A stretch of DNA of 51,865 nt from Acidobacteriota bacterium (GCA_903970435.1 CAJCIS010000292.1:1-51865), one strand, 5' to 3'; numbered from the stretch's first letter, positions 24,912 through 33,574 are shown. The notes: a model not told the origin generated them from the sequence alone. Translations and numbers: made by a program.

Positions 24912-26084
24912 ATGAACGACACCTACGACGTAGCCGTAATCGGTGGCGGCCCCGCAGGTGCCACCGCCGCGCACGACCTCGCCAAGCACGGCCTGAGCAC
25001 TTTGTTGCTGGACAAGGCCGGCCGCATCAAGCCGTGTGGCGGCGCCATTCCCCCCCGGCTGCTGCGCCAATTCGATATTCCCGACCACCTGGTGGTCAAT
25101 CGCGTGAACGGCGCGAAGATCGTGTCGCCCAAGGCGAAGAACGTCAGGATGAACATCAACACCGGCGGCTTTGTCGGCATGGTGGACCGGGACGTGTTCG
25201 ACGAGCATTTGCGGGTGCGCGCGGCCGACGCCGGGGCGGACCGCCGCATCGGCACGTTCGATCGCATCGATCGCGACAGCGCCGCGGTGCCGACGGTTCA
25301 TTACACGACGCGCGACGGCGATGCGGCGCAGGTGCGGGCACGGCACGTGATCGGCGCCGATGGCGCTTTGTCGGCGGTCGGGCGGGAAAATATTGGCGAC
25401 CATGCGCCGTTCGTTTTTGCCTATCACGAGGTCATCCGCGCGCCCGCCGGCCCCGCGTATGACGGCGCCACCTGCGACGTTTATTATGACGGCCGGCTGT
25501 CGCCGGATTTCTACGCCTGGGTGTTTCCGCATGGCGACACTGTCAGCGTGGGCACCGGGTCGGCGCAGAAAGGATTTTCGCTCAAGCGCAGCGTGGGCAC
25601 GTTGCGCGACATCGCCGGGCTCGCGCATACCGAAACGATACGCCGCGAGGGCGCGCCGCTGCCGCTGTATCCGCTGAAGCGATGGGACAATGGGCGCGAC
25701 GTGGTGCTGGCCGGCGACGCCGCCGGCTGCGTGGCACCGGCCAGCGGCGAGGGCATTTACTATGCCATGCTGGGCGGCCGGTTGGCGGCGGATGCGGCGG
25801 CCGAGGCATTGCGCACCGGCGATGCGCGCGCCCTGGGCCAGGCCAGGCGCCGTTTCATGAAAACGCACGGCAGCGTGTTCTGGATTTTGGGGTTCATGCA
25901 GAACTACTGGTACAAGTCGGACTGGCGGCGGGAGCGGTTCGTCGCCATTTGTCAGGATGCCGATGTGCAGGACCTGACCTGGGATGCCTACATGAACAAG
26001 GAGCTTGTGGTGGCCAAACCGATGGCGCACGCGCGGATTTTCTTCAAGAACATGGCCTATCTGACCGGCCTGGCGGCGGCATGA
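24912..26084 (+). CDS. bchP: Geranylgeranyl diphosphate/bacteriochlorophyll reductase
   Basis: A 390-residue FAD- and NADPH-dependent reductase that saturates the geranylgeranyl tail to phytyl. FAD site GGGPAG at 11-16, the family motif KPCGGAIPPRLL (near 40), and the second FAD segment VLAGDAAGCVAPASGEGI. The C-terminus ends in the typical YMNKELV...FFKNMAYL region. GGAG lies ten bases before the ATG. It shares an ATGA overlap with tspO downstream. Confidence 0.96.
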   Translation: MNDTYDVAVIGGGPAGATAAHDLAKHGLSTLLLDKAGRIKPCGGAIPPRLLRQFDIPDHLVVNRVNGAKIVSPKAKNVRMNINTGGFVGMVDRDVFDEHLRVRAADAGADRRIGTFDRIDRDSAAVPTVHYTTRDGDAAQVRARHVIGADGALSAVGRENIGDHAPFVFAYHEVIRAPAGPAYDGATCDVYYDGRLSPDFYAWVFPHGDTVSVGTGSAQKGFSLKRSVGTLRDIAGLAHTETIRREGAPLPLYPLKRWDNGRDVVLAGDAAGCVAPASGEGIYYAMLGGRLAADAAAEALRTGDARALGQARRRFMKTHGSVFWILGFMQNYWYKSDWRRERFVAICQDADVQDLTWDAYMNKELVVAKPMAHARIFFKNMAYLTGLAAA

Positions 26085-26572
26085 GCCCACCCGCGGGGGT
26101 GGGTTGGGCGCCGATCCTGGTGGCAGCGGGCGCGTCCACGCTGACCGCGTTGACCGGCGGCCTGCTGACCACGATCGGGCCCTGGTACAAGTCGCTGCGA
26201 AAGCCGAGTTGGCAGCCGCCGGACTGGCTGTTCGGTCCTGCCTGGACGCTGATTTTTGTGGGCATCGGCAGTGCCGCGGTGCTGGGATGGAACCACGCGC
26301 ATAGCGGCACCCAACGCGGCGTCATCGTGGGCCTGTTCGCGGTCAATGCGGCGCTGAACATTGCCTGGAGCTATTTCTTCTTCCACCGGCGGCGGCCCGA
26401 CTGGGCGCTGGTGGAAGTGGTGCCGCTGTGGTTATCGATCCTGGTACTGGTGATTGCCGTGGGAAACGTCTCGCGGCTCGGCGGACTATTGCTGCTACCG
26501 TATCTCGCCTGGGTGGCGTTCGCGGCGTATTTGAACCGCACGATCGTGCGCCTGAACGGAGCGTTCGCGTGA
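26081..26572 (+). CDS. tspO: TspO/MBR family tryptophan-rich membrane protein
   Basis: A 163-residue protein with five hydrophobic segments. Family residues are visible in WYKSLRKPSWQPPDWLFGPAWTLIF-like region (about 29-53) and the C-terminal PYLAWVAFAAYLN. TspO binds porphyrins; in Rhodobacter it tunes photosynthesis gene expression in response to oxygen. It overlaps bchP by 4 bp and the next gene by 3-4 bp, so it is part of a bchP operon. Confidence 0.92.
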   Translation: MSPPAGVGWAPILVAAGASTLTALTGGLLTTIGPWYKSLRKPSWQPPDWLFGPAWTLIFVGIGSAAVLGWNHAHSGTQRGVIVGLFAVNAALNIAWSYFFFHRRRPDWALVEVVPLWLSILVLVIAVGNVSRLGGLLLLPYLAWVAFAAYLNRTIVRLNGAFA

Positions 26573-27039
26573 GGCGATCGGCCCTGGGCGTTCTGCTGTG
26601 CGCTGCTCTCCTGGAAGCCGGGACGGCGGCGGCGCAGCCGGAGGCGTCGGTGCAGGTGACGGGCCTCGTGGCGCATGCCGGGCCGGTGGCGCTGGGCAAC
26701 CTGAAGCCGGTGACGGTGGATGCGCACTTCGAAACCATGCACGGCACGCAGGCGCATCGATGGCGCGGGCCGCTGCTGCTGGACGTGGTGAATGTGGCGG
26801 GGCTGAAGGACGAACCCGGATCGAAGACCCATATGCGGCATGTCATCATGGCGCAGGGCGCGGACGGCTACAAAGTGGCCGTCGCGATGGGGGAGATCGA
26901 TCCGAAGGGCGAGGGCAAGCAGGTGATTGTTGCGGATCGCGAAGATGGCAAGCCGATGGCCGCGCCGCGACTTGTGGTGCCCGGCGATACGAGTTTTGCG
27001 CGCGGGGTACATGATTTGGCGGCTTTGGAAGTAAGGTAA
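26569..27039 (+). CDS. Secreted small protein resembling a SUOX-fold (molybdopterin-type) domain
   Basis: A 156-residue protein with a signal peptide (about 1-22, LGVLLCAALLEAGTAAAQ). The mature part has WRGPLLLDVVNVAG, KVAVAMGEIDP and KPMAAPRLVVPGD, which resemble the C-terminal half of oxidoreductase molybdopterin-binding domains. No cysteine is visible that could ligate molybdenum, so it is probably not a redox enzyme itself. The GTG start overlaps the tspO stop in a GTGA junction, making it the third gene of bchP-tspO-orf156. Function unknown; similarity is my recognition, not a search. Confidence 0.65.
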   Translation: MRRSALGVLLCAALLEAGTAAAQPEASVQVTGLVAHAGPVALGNLKPVTVDAHFETMHGTQAHRWRGPLLLDVVNVAGLKDEPGSKTHMRHVIMAQGADGYKVAVAMGEIDPKGEGKQVIVADREDGKPMAAPRLVVPGDTSFARGVHDLAALEVR

Positions 27040-27045
27040 GGAAGT

Positions 27046-27127
27046 ATTTCTTTTTTGAAAAAAAGAAACAAAAAACTTTGACTTTTTGGTGCAAAAGTTT
27101 TTTGTTTCTTTTTTTCAAAAAAGAAAT
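27046..27127. repeat. Stem-loop repeat pair, copies 5 (facing), T/A stem variant
   Basis: Two copies facing each other at 27046-27080 and 27092-27127, separated by 11 bp, between convergent genes. Both use TTTC...GAAA at the stem base instead of GTTC...GAAC, so pairing is retained. The whole unit is a near-perfect palindrome over 80 bp bounded by GGAAGT and ACTTCC. Confidence 0.85.
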
Positions 27128-27146
27128 ACTTCCTTCCTACTTCCTT

Positions 27147-27818
27147 TTACCCCGCACTCGTATCGAGCTTTGCCTCGCTCAACCGCAGCCGCTCCAGCAG
27201 CCGCCGCCGGCCCTGCTTCGTCGCATCGCCCATGAACGCGACATACAGCGCATAAAGCGCCCGCGCCTCGGCCGCGGGCGGCGCCAGCACGCCCAGGCCC
27301 CACAAACGAAACGTTTCGATTTGGCCGTGCAAGATATGGTGGCCCAGCGGCGCCGGCAGCAAGCGGCCGTGCAGGTCGCCCGCTTGCGCCGCTTCGCGCA
27401 CACTGGTGCAGAACACCTCGCCGGCGCGGCTGAACAGCGGGCCCAGCGGCTGCCGGCCGGCCTGCAGGCCTTGCAGGGCTCGATATAAAGCGCCGTAACG
27501 GTCCGGCGCGGAGAGGCACAAAGTGAGGTGGCTGCGCACGGCGGCCTCGGCGCGTGCCAGGCCGCGCAGGTCCGGCAACGCGGCAAGCGCCGCGTCCATG
27601 CTGTCCAGCGCCTCGGCAATCAGGGCCGCGACCACCTGCTCCTTGGTGCCGACGAGATTGTAGATGGTGGGAACCGTGACGCACGCATTCTCCGCCAAGC
27701 TGCGCAGGGTGAGCGCGTCCGCACCGCCGGCGGCGAGCAGGCGGCCGGCTTCCACCAGGATGCGGCGGCGGCGCGCATCCATGCTGCGAAGGCGGGCGGG
27801 CGGCAGGGTGGTCGTCAC
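27147..27818 (-). CDS. TetR/AcrR family transcriptional regulator
   Basis: N-terminal HTH of TetR type (RRRRILVEAGRLLAAGGADALTLRSLAENACVTVPTIYNLVGTKEQVV) with an Ala/Leu-rich ligand domain. About 223 residues from the GTG at 27818; an ATG at 27782 (MDARRRR) is an equally good start and neither has a clear ribosome-binding site. It is divergent from a nitroreductase gene, with two palindromes in the gap, so it probably represses itself and that neighbour. Confidence 0.88.
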   Translation of the reverse strand: MTTTLPPARLRSMDARRRRILVEAGRLLAAGGADALTLRSLAENACVTVPTIYNLVGTKEQVVAALIAEALDSMDAALAALPDLRGLARAEAAVRSHLTLCLSAPDRYGALYRALQGLQAGRQPLGPLFSRAGEVFCTSVREAAQAGDLHGRLLPAPLGHHILHGQIETFRLWGLGVLAPPAAEARALYALYVAFMGDATKQGRRRLLERLRLSEAKLDTSAG

Positions 27819-27838
27819 AAGGGCGATTATTTTACGCT

Positions 27839-27870
27839 TGACCAAATTTTGTCAATGTTCAAGTTTGAAC
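27839..27870. promoter_or_regulatory. Candidate TetR operators
   Basis: Two adjoining inverted repeats: TGACCAAATTTTGTCA (27839-27854, one mismatch pair) and GTTCAA-GT-TTGAAC (27857-27870, perfect). They lie in the short gap between the divergent tetR-type and nitroreductase genes. Confidence 0.5.
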
Positions 27871-27892
27871 GCCGTTCAGTTTGGAGGCTGGC

Positions 27893-28567
27893 TTGGCGGT
27901 TCTATCGGTGAGTGACGCGGTGCGGCGGCGCAAGTCGGTACGGGCTTTCCTGCCGGTGCCGGTGGACAATGCGGTGATCGCGGATGTGCTGGCGCGCGCG
28001 ACGCGGGCGCCATCCGGCGGCAATTTGCAGCCGTGGCGGCTGTTCGTTCTGAATGGCGACAGCATGGCCCGCTTTGCCGTTCTGATGGCGGGACGGTTGG
28101 CGGAAAATCCCATGGGCGAACCCCCTCAATACCAGGTGTATCCGCAGAACTTGAAGGAGCCCTACCGGACAAGGCGGTTCGAGATCGGCGAGGCGATGTA
28201 CGCGCATCTGGGCATATCGCGGGCGGACAAGTTTGCGCGGCTGCAATGGCTGCAGAACAATGACCGGTTCTTCGGCGCGCCGGCGGCGGCGTTCTGCTTC
28301 ATGGACCGGATCATGGGGCCGCCGCAATGGTCGGACCTCGGCATGATGCTGCAAACCGCGATGTTGCTGTTCGCCGAGCAGGGCATAGACACATGCCCGC
28401 AGGAATCCTGGAGCCGTTGGCCGAAAACGGTGGCGGACTTTGTCGGCGCGCCGCCGGATCTGATGCTCTTCTGCGGCCTCGCCATCGGCCACGCCGACCC
28501 CGATGCCCCGGTGAACAAACTCGCCGCCGCGCGCGCATCAGCCGAAGAGGTCATTACGTTCATATAA
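27893..28567 (+). CDS. Nitroreductase family protein
   Basis: A 224-residue FMN-dependent nitroreductase. Features are RRRKSVRAF at the N-terminus, RAPSGGNLQPW (FMN binding), a central AAAFCFMDRIMGPPQWSDLGMMLQ segment and DTCPQESW. TTG at 27893 follows GGAGG by five bases and is preferred over a TTG at 27881 that precedes that site. It would reduce nitroaromatics or quinones with NAD(P)H. Two stem-loop repeats follow the stop. Confidence 0.88.
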   Translation: MAVLSVSDAVRRRKSVRAFLPVPVDNAVIADVLARATRAPSGGNLQPWRLFVLNGDSMARFAVLMAGRLAENPMGEPPQYQVYPQNLKEPYRTRRFEIGEAMYAHLGISRADKFARLQWLQNNDRFFGAPAAAFCFMDRIMGPPQWSDLGMMLQTAMLLFAEQGIDTCPQESWSRWPKTVADFVGAPPDLMLFCGLAIGHADPDAPVNKLAAARASAEEVITFI

Positions 28568-28571
28568 ATAG

Positions 28572-28642
28572 CAAAAGTTTTTTGGTTCTTTTTTTCAAAA
28601 AAGAACAGAACTTCTTTTTGAAAAAAGAAGCAAAAACTTTTG
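28572..28642. repeat. Stem-loop repeat pair, copies 6 (tail-to-tail), C/G stem variant
   Basis: A majority-type copy (28572-28606) followed at once by an inverted copy (28611-28642) whose stem is CTTCTTTTT / AAAAAGAAG. Here the order is reversed relative to other pairs: the two hairpins are inside and the AAAAGTTTT boxes outside. The pair ends 18 bp before the next start codon. Confidence 0.8.
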
Positions 28643-28660
28643 CTCTTAAAAGGGGGCACC

Positions 28661-29965
28661 ATGGGTAACATCGCGTTGACTTCGACGTTGACACTGCCGT
28701 GCGGGGCGGTGTTGGCGAATCGCCTGGCGAAGGCGGCGATGACGGAGCGGCTGGCGGATGCCTCCAATCGGGCGACGATTCTGCATGAGCGACTGTACCG
28801 GCTCTGGAGCGAGGGCGGGGCGGGATTGTTGCTGACGGGGAACGTGCAGGTGGATCGCAAGCATCTGGAGGCGGCCGGGAATGTCGCCATCGACGGCACC
28901 GAGGATGCGGAAGCGCTCGCCGCCCTCAGGCGCTACGCCGCGGCGGCAACCGTGGCGGGCAACCAGGTGTGGATGCAGATTTCGCATGCCGGCCGGCAGA
29001 CGCCAAAAACCATCAATCCCCACCCGAAGGCGCCTTCCGCCGTCAAGGTGGCTTTGCCCGGCGGACAATTCGGCGAACCCGTGGCGCTCCGCGAGGACGA
29101 AATCATCCCCCTCATCGGGCGGTTCGCGCATGCGGCGCGGGTGGCGCGCGATACCGGCTTTAACGGTGTTCAAATTCATGCGGCGCACGGCTATCTCATT
29201 TCCGAATTCCTGTCGCCCCGGGTGAATTTGCGGCGCGATGCGTGGGGCGGCAGCCTGGCCGGACGGGCGCGGTTCCTGCTGGAGACCGTGCGCCAGGTGC
29301 GGGCGGCGGTAGGCGACGATTTTCCCATGTCGGTGAAAATGAACTCGGCGGACTTCCAGCGCGGCGGCTTTGCGTTCGAGGACAGCACCGTCGTCGCCGG
29401 ATGGCTCGATGAGGCGGGTGTCGATCTGATCGAGGTATCCGGCGGCAGCTATGAACAGCCGAGCATGATGAAACTGGAGGGGCAGGAGCCGGCCTACGAT
29501 CCAACCATTGCGGAGTCGACGCGGGCGCGCGAGGCGTATTTCCAGAAATTCGCGCCCGAAATCAGAAAGCACCTGAAACGCGCCAAGCTGATGGTCACCG
29601 GCGGCTTTCGCACCGCGGCCGGCATGGCGAGCGCCATTGCGCTGGACGGCGTGGATGTGGTCGGGCTGGGGCGGCCGCTGACCGTCGATCCTGGCGCCCC
29701 CGGCAAGTTGCTGCGGGGCGAGGCGGCGGCGCTGGACCGGTGGGAGGACCGGTTGCGCGTCGGACCCGGCTGGCTGGGGCCGCGCTCTCCCTTTATGCTT
29801 GTTAAAGCGGTGAACGGATTTGGCGCGCAGAGCTGGTATTATGAGCAGCTTCTGGCGCTGGCGGAGCGCGGCGCGGCAAATCCGGGGCTCGGTTTGCTGG
29901 CGGCGCTCCTTTCGGATCAGCGGCGGGAGGCAGCGCGGGCGAAGAAGTTAGTATTTCTTTTTTGA
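28661..29965 (+). CDS. NADH:flavin oxidoreductase, old yellow enzyme family
   Basis: A 434-residue TIM-barrel flavoprotein. Seen: MQISHAGRQ, GVQIHAAHGYLISEFLSP (active-site and FMN segments), the NLRRDAWGGSLAGRARF loop and GGFRTAAGM with VGLGRPL near the C-terminus. It should reduce activated double bonds or act as an enoate reductase. GGGGGCACC precedes the ATG. The last residues (KKLVFLF) and the stop codon come from a stem-loop repeat that has run into the gene end. Confidence 0.9.
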   Translation: MGNIALTSTLTLPCGAVLANRLAKAAMTERLADASNRATILHERLYRLWSEGGAGLLLTGNVQVDRKHLEAAGNVAIDGTEDAEALAALRRYAAAATVAGNQVWMQISHAGRQTPKTINPHPKAPSAVKVALPGGQFGEPVALREDEIIPLIGRFAHAARVARDTGFNGVQIHAAHGYLISEFLSPRVNLRRDAWGGSLAGRARFLLETVRQVRAAVGDDFPMSVKMNSADFQRGGFAFEDSTVVAGWLDEAGVDLIEVSGGSYEQPSMMKLEGQEPAYDPTIAESTRAREAYFQKFAPEIRKHLKRAKLMVTGGFRTAAGMASAIALDGVDVVGLGRPLTVDPGAPGKLLRGEAAALDRWEDRLRVGPGWLGPRSPFMLVKAVNGFGAQSWYYEQLLALAERGAANPGLGLLAALLSDQRREAARAKKLVFLF

Positions 29966-29978
29966 AAAAAAGAAATAC
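29951..29978. repeat. Stem-loop repeat, copy 7, hairpin only
   Basis: Perfect palindrome GTATTTCTTTTTT / AAAAAAGAAATAC with the CAAAAAACTTTT box missing. It includes the stop codon of the upstream OYE gene (TGA at 29963-29965) and lies between convergent genes. Confidence 0.8.
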
Positions 29979-29988
29979 TTCTTCTTCC

Positions 29989-30513
29989 TTACTTGCTCGC
30001 CTGCGACGCCCGCAATTCCCGCGCCGCGGCCAGCACCTTGTTCTCGATATCGGTGGCGGTCGCCGGATTGACCGGCGCATCGTTCCACTGCCCGCCTTCC
30101 CGCACCTGACGGAAAATCGTCACCTTCACGCCGTCGGCACGCAGCTGCCGCCCCAATATATACGCCGTCGCCTTGAACCGCTCGTCCGTCGTCGTTGGCG
30201 GCGAATACCAGTCGGTGATGATTACCCCGCCGAACGGATCGACCGACGCCAGCGGCATGAAGCTCAGCGTATCCAGCGCACCCCGCCACAAATAGGCGTT
30301 CACGCCCAGCGTATCGCCGGCTTCCTGCTGCTTGTTCGCCTTGCCCGGATTGACCAGAACGCCGCCCCCGCCCGCGGCGCCCGCGTCCCGGAAATCGTTG
30401 TAATCGCCGTTCGCCACCGGCTTGACGCTCTTCTCCCCCCCACCGCACGCGCCCAGGGCGGCGGCGAGCGCGATCGGCAGCAACAGGGTGGTTTTTCGCA
30501 CGTGAGCGTTCAT
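29989..30513 (-). CDS. DUF3576 family lipoprotein
   Basis: A 174-residue protein with a lipobox (ALGAC, lipidated C23). The mature part has GVNAYLWRGALDTLSFMPLASVDPFGGVIITDWYSPP, typical of an alphaproteobacterial DUF3576 family of unknown function. It is probably anchored in the outer membrane. Converges on the OYE gene; a LolA-like gene lies upstream on the same strand, which is apt for a lipoprotein but does not prove co-transcription. Confidence 0.85.
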   Translation of the reverse strand: MNAHVRKTTLLLPIALAAALGACGGGEKSVKPVANGDYNDFRDAGAAGGGGVLVNPGKANKQQEAGDTLGVNAYLWRGALDTLSFMPLASVDPFGGVIITDWYSPPTTTDERFKATAYILGRQLRADGVKVTIFRQVREGGQWNDAPVNPATATDIENKVLAAARELRASQASK

Positions 30514-30601
30514 GGTGTCCTGGTATCCGGCGCCGGCCGACGCGCCGGGCGAACCTCTCTAGCGTTTACGCGGCAACGCGCCAAGAGAAGCCACGGCAGC
30601 C

Positions 30602-31267
30602 TCAACCGGGGGGCGCGGCCGGCGGGTAGTAGTGAAAAAGCGTCGGGTCCAGGGTCGCCACGGGGGCCAGATCGGTCAGCCGGAGCGTGTTCGTGTGGCC
30701 CGCCGAATCCTGAACAACCACCCCGATCAGCGCCAGCGGCGCCGCCGCGAACTGCAAAGTCAGCCGCCCCCCCGTCGGCGCGGCGGTCTTCAGCACGGTA
30801 ATCTGCAGCGTGCCGGAAAAGCGCTGCAGCGATACGACGCTCACCGCCCCCGACAGCGCAATCCTGTCGGCCAGCAGAATGTCCAGCGGCGTATTGGAAA
30901 CCGGCATCGTGGTCGTCGCCCCCGTCGCCTGGTCCGCCACCAGCAACCGCCCGTGATTGGCCAGCAGCAGCCTGGCGCGCGGCGCCAAATATTCCACCCG
31001 CAGGCGCCCGGGCCGGTCGAGCCATATATTGCCCTCGGCGTCCCCATCGCTCCCCGACTGCGTGAAGCGCGCGCGGAACTGCCGCATTCTGTCCAAATAG
31101 GCCTGTATCTGCCCGATGGTGGCCTGGTCATCCGAGGTCATAGCCGGCGCACCGGTATTGGCGCACGCCGCGGGTAGCAGGGCGGCCAGGCACGCGGCGC
31201 CGCGCAGCACGCGCCGCCTGGCGAGCGGCATGGCCGGTTGGGTTGCCGTTGGTATGGCCTGCATCAT
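30602..31267 (-). CDS. LolA-like outer-membrane lipoprotein carrier protein
   Basis: About 221 residues with the LolA fold: YLDRMRQFRARFTQSGSDGDAEGNIWLDRPGRLRVEYLAP, then LLVADQATGATTTMPVSNTPLDILLAD. LolA shuttles lipoproteins across the periplasm. Unusually, the leader contains ARRRVLRGAACLAALLPAAC, which combines a twin-arginine-like stretch with a lipobox cysteine (C35), so this member may itself be membrane-anchored. Start at 31267; an ATG twelve codons later is possible. Confidence 0.82.
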   Translation of the reverse strand: MMQAIPTATQPAMPLARRRVLRGAACLAALLPAACANTGAPAMTSDDQATIGQIQAYLDRMRQFRARFTQSGSDGDAEGNIWLDRPGRLRVEYLAPRARLLLANHGRLLVADQATGATTTMPVSNTPLDILLADRIALSGAVSVVSLQRFSGTLQITVLKTAAPTGGRLTLQFAAAPLALIGVVVQDSAGHTNTLRLTDLAPVATLDPTLFHYYPPAAPPG

Positions 31268-31458
31268 CGCGCGCCCGTCGTGGATAAGGCCGTGGTGTAC
31301 CCCCAACCCAAGCAGGCTGACAACGCGCGCCCGGCTCCTTCCATGAACAGCCGCCCCACCTAGTGGATAGATTCCAGCACTTGGTGTCCACGCACTATTT
31401 GACACGAGGTCAAAACGAAACAGGTAGTTTGCAAAGGAAAGCAAGCGCGAAGGAAGTA

Positions 31459-31493
31459 GTTCTTTTTTGAAAAAAAGAACCAAAAAACTTTTA
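31459..31493 (-). repeat. Stem-loop repeat, copy 8
   Basis: Majority form, preceded by GGAAGTA. Faces copy 9 across a 61-bp spacer. Confidence 0.85.
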
Positions 31494-31554
31494 CTCTCAT
31501 AGAGTTACGCTCATAGGTAAGTATCGATCGTGCCTAACGCATCAACTAACAGAG

Positions 31555-31589
31555 CAAAAGTTTTTTGGTTCTTTTTTTCAAAAAAGAAC
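31555..31589 (+). repeat. Stem-loop repeat, copy 9
   Basis: Majority form followed by TGCTTGC. Partner of copy 8; together they form inverted ends around the spacer. Confidence 0.85.
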
Positions 31590-31685
31590 TGCTTGCTGGC
31601 CATTCTGGTCGAAAGCTACGGACTCTTATGTTTGAATTTATCCACTAGCCCGTCAGGGAGCGCAGCGGAATGCGGGCCTCCCCGC

Positions 31686-32618
31686 TCAGAAGTTGATGCG
31701 CGCCGAAATGACCCAGTTGTTATTATACGCCGGCAACAGCGGCTTGGCGCGGTAGGTCGGCGCCACCGCCACCTGGTAGCCGATGCCGATCGTGAAATTC
31801 GTCGACCGGGTGACCGGAATATGCGCAATGTTCATGCCGGGCGTGATGAACACCTGGCTCAGATGATCGTGCGAACCGCCGGCATAATGCGTCCAGTTCA
31901 TTTCGATCTGCGGCCAGAAATACCGCAGGATGTGATACTGGAACGCCAGGTTTGTGACCAACTGGTCGCCGATCTTGCCCTCATAGGCCGTCGGCAACAC
32001 GCCGCCCACGGTGGCCTGGATATCGAAGTCGCCCCAGCCTTTGCCAAAGCCGAGCGTCGGCGACAGCGTCCAGGCGTGCGTCGTCAGCTTCTCGATGCCA
32101 ATGGGAGCACCCACCTGCAGCCACGCAGAGAGGATGTAATTGCCCTGATCCGACGGGCTGCTCAGCAGGCGCTGCTTGAAACGCAGGAAATTCCAGTCGT
32201 TCCAGCCTTCGAACGCATCCTTCGCGTCCTTCGACATGCGAACATAGTACGGGGGCAGCGCGATCTGAATTTCCTCGGTATCACCGACAATCAGGTCCAG
32301 CCCCTTGCCGCCGTCGACAACATCGGTGTCCGTCCCATTGCCGGAATGCTCGAAATCAGTCTCGAAACGAAATCTTTCCTCCAGGATGGACGTGGTGGTG
32401 ACCACCGGGCTGCTCCAGTCCGGCTGCGTGGCCCGCGCCCAGGCGACCCGTTGCCACCACGTGTCGAAATATGAGTCGATCCCGTTCACAACGGGCGGTG
32501 CCGGCGTTTGATCAGCCGGGGCCAACGAAGAAGCTGTCTGCGCATGCGCGGACGATGTGGCGCACAGCGCAGCAATGGCGGCGGCCGGCACAAGGCGCCG
32601 GCAATGAAGTTGCAACAT
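31686..32618 (-). CDS. Outer-membrane beta-barrel protein, phenol-degradation MetA-like family
   Basis: A 310-residue exported protein with a signal peptide (about 1-26, ending SSAHAQ). It has alternating beta-strand character and a C-terminal Phe (ARINF), the usual outer-membrane insertion signal. Segments such as GVLPTAYEGKIGDQLVTNLAFQYH and FTIGIGYQVAVAPTYRA resemble the MetA-pathway/transporter-type barrel family. GGGAG five bases before the ATG at 32618 fixes the start. Substrate unknown. Confidence 0.75.
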   Translation of the reverse strand: MLQLHCRRLVPAAAIAALCATSSAHAQTASSLAPADQTPAPPVVNGIDSYFDTWWQRVAWARATQPDWSSPVVTTTSILEERFRFETDFEHSGNGTDTDVVDGGKGLDLIVGDTEEIQIALPPYYVRMSKDAKDAFEGWNDWNFLRFKQRLLSSPSDQGNYILSAWLQVGAPIGIEKLTTHAWTLSPTLGFGKGWGDFDIQATVGGVLPTAYEGKIGDQLVTNLAFQYHILRYFWPQIEMNWTHYAGGSHDHLSQVFITPGMNIAHIPVTRSTNFTIGIGYQVAVAPTYRAKPLLPAYNNNWVISARINF

Positions 32619-32887
32619 TTTTTCTCCCGAAATACGCGCGCAGGTCCCTGATCGCAACCTGCGCCGCGAAATGCGGCGCAGAGAACCATCAGGTCGTAAC
32701 GTTCCCCGTCTGCGTCGACACCTGCCGCACACATCGTCCGCGCAGGACGATCCCAACGCCCGGTCTGTTATTTTGCCTTTCGTCCGCGCTTGTTGCCAAA
32801 ATCATCACCGCATGTCTTGCATATATGTCAAGCCGGAAGAGGGCCGGGCGTTAACCAGCACCCGCGCTGCCACATGGGCCCATACGA

Positions 32888-33574
32888 ATGTCACATAGCA
32901 CAGAGCCCCTTTACGCCCCGTTAAGGGCCCGCCTCGCGGCGATCAACGACCGGATCGCCGCGGCCGCGCGCGACAGCGGACGGCCCGCTTCATCCGTCAC
33001 ACTCGTTGCGGTATCAAAGACACACCCCGCGGACGCAATCCTGGCAGCACTCCAAGCCGGCCAATCCTGCTTCGGTGAAAATCGCGTCCAGGAAGCCGCG
33101 GCAAAATTTCCCGCCCTGCGTCCCGCCTGGCCCAGCCTGCGCCTGCATCTCATCGGCGGCCTGCAAACCAACAAGGCCGACGACGCGGTCCGCCTCGCCG
33201 ACACCATCGAATCGCTCGACCGCCCCAAACTCGCCGACGCCATCGCCCGCGCCGCCGATCGCGCCGGCCGCCTCCCCGACCTGCTGGTGCAGGTCAACAT
33301 CGGCGACGAACCGCAAAAATCCGGCATCCCCACCGCGGCCGCCGACACCTTCATCGCGCATTGCCGCACCCAATTCGGCGCCAGGCTCCGCGGCCTGATG
33401 TGCATCCCGCCCGCCGACGAAGACCCAACACCGCATTTCAAGGCGCTCGCCGCGCTCGGCGCCCGTCACGGACTCGAAACGCTCTCCATGGGCATGTCGG
33501 CGGACTTCGAGGCCGCGATCCGGGCCGGCGCGACCCACGTCAGGGTGGGAACGTTGCTGTTTGGCCAGCGATAA
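32888..33574 (+). CDS. YggS family PLP homeostasis protein
   Basis: A 228-residue alanine-racemase-like barrel protein (YggS/PLPBP). PLP lysine K44 in LVAVSKTHPAD; GENRVQEAAAKF and LHLIGGLQTNKA are diagnostic; FEAAIRAGATHVRVGTLLFG closes the barrel. It buffers free pyridoxal phosphate in the cytosol. The 269-bp gap before it holds only the divergent promoter region. A repeat pair follows. Confidence 0.93.
   Translation: MSHSTEPLYAPLRARLAAINDRIAAAARDSGRPASSVTLVAVSKTHPADAILAALQAGQSCFGENRVQEAAAKFPALRPAWPSLRLHLIGGLQTNKADDAVRLADTIESLDRPKLADAIARAADRAGRLPDLLVQVNIGDEPQKSGIPTAAADTFIAHCRTQFGARLRGLMCIPPADEDPTPHFKALAALGARHGLETLSMGMSADFEAAIRAGATHVRVGTLLFGQR

Larger units (their letters stand above)
31268..31685. 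other. 418-bp intergenic region carrying a repeat pair
   Basis: Non-coding stretch between two minus-strand genes. Apart from the two facing stem-loop repeats (31459-31493 and 31555-31589) I see no ORF with family features and no RNA gene. Confidence 0.6.

Noticed and set aside
27046-27127. CRISPR-like repeats
   Set aside because: Repeats are palindromic, dispersed over the whole window in both orientations, and have no regular spacers; no cas genes are seen.
31268-31685. Small ORF reaching through the repeat pair (for example the frame from 31530)
   Set aside because: Its start lies beside a repeat, it reads SFLVLFFKK-like peptide from the repeat and then runs antisense through the outer-membrane gene.
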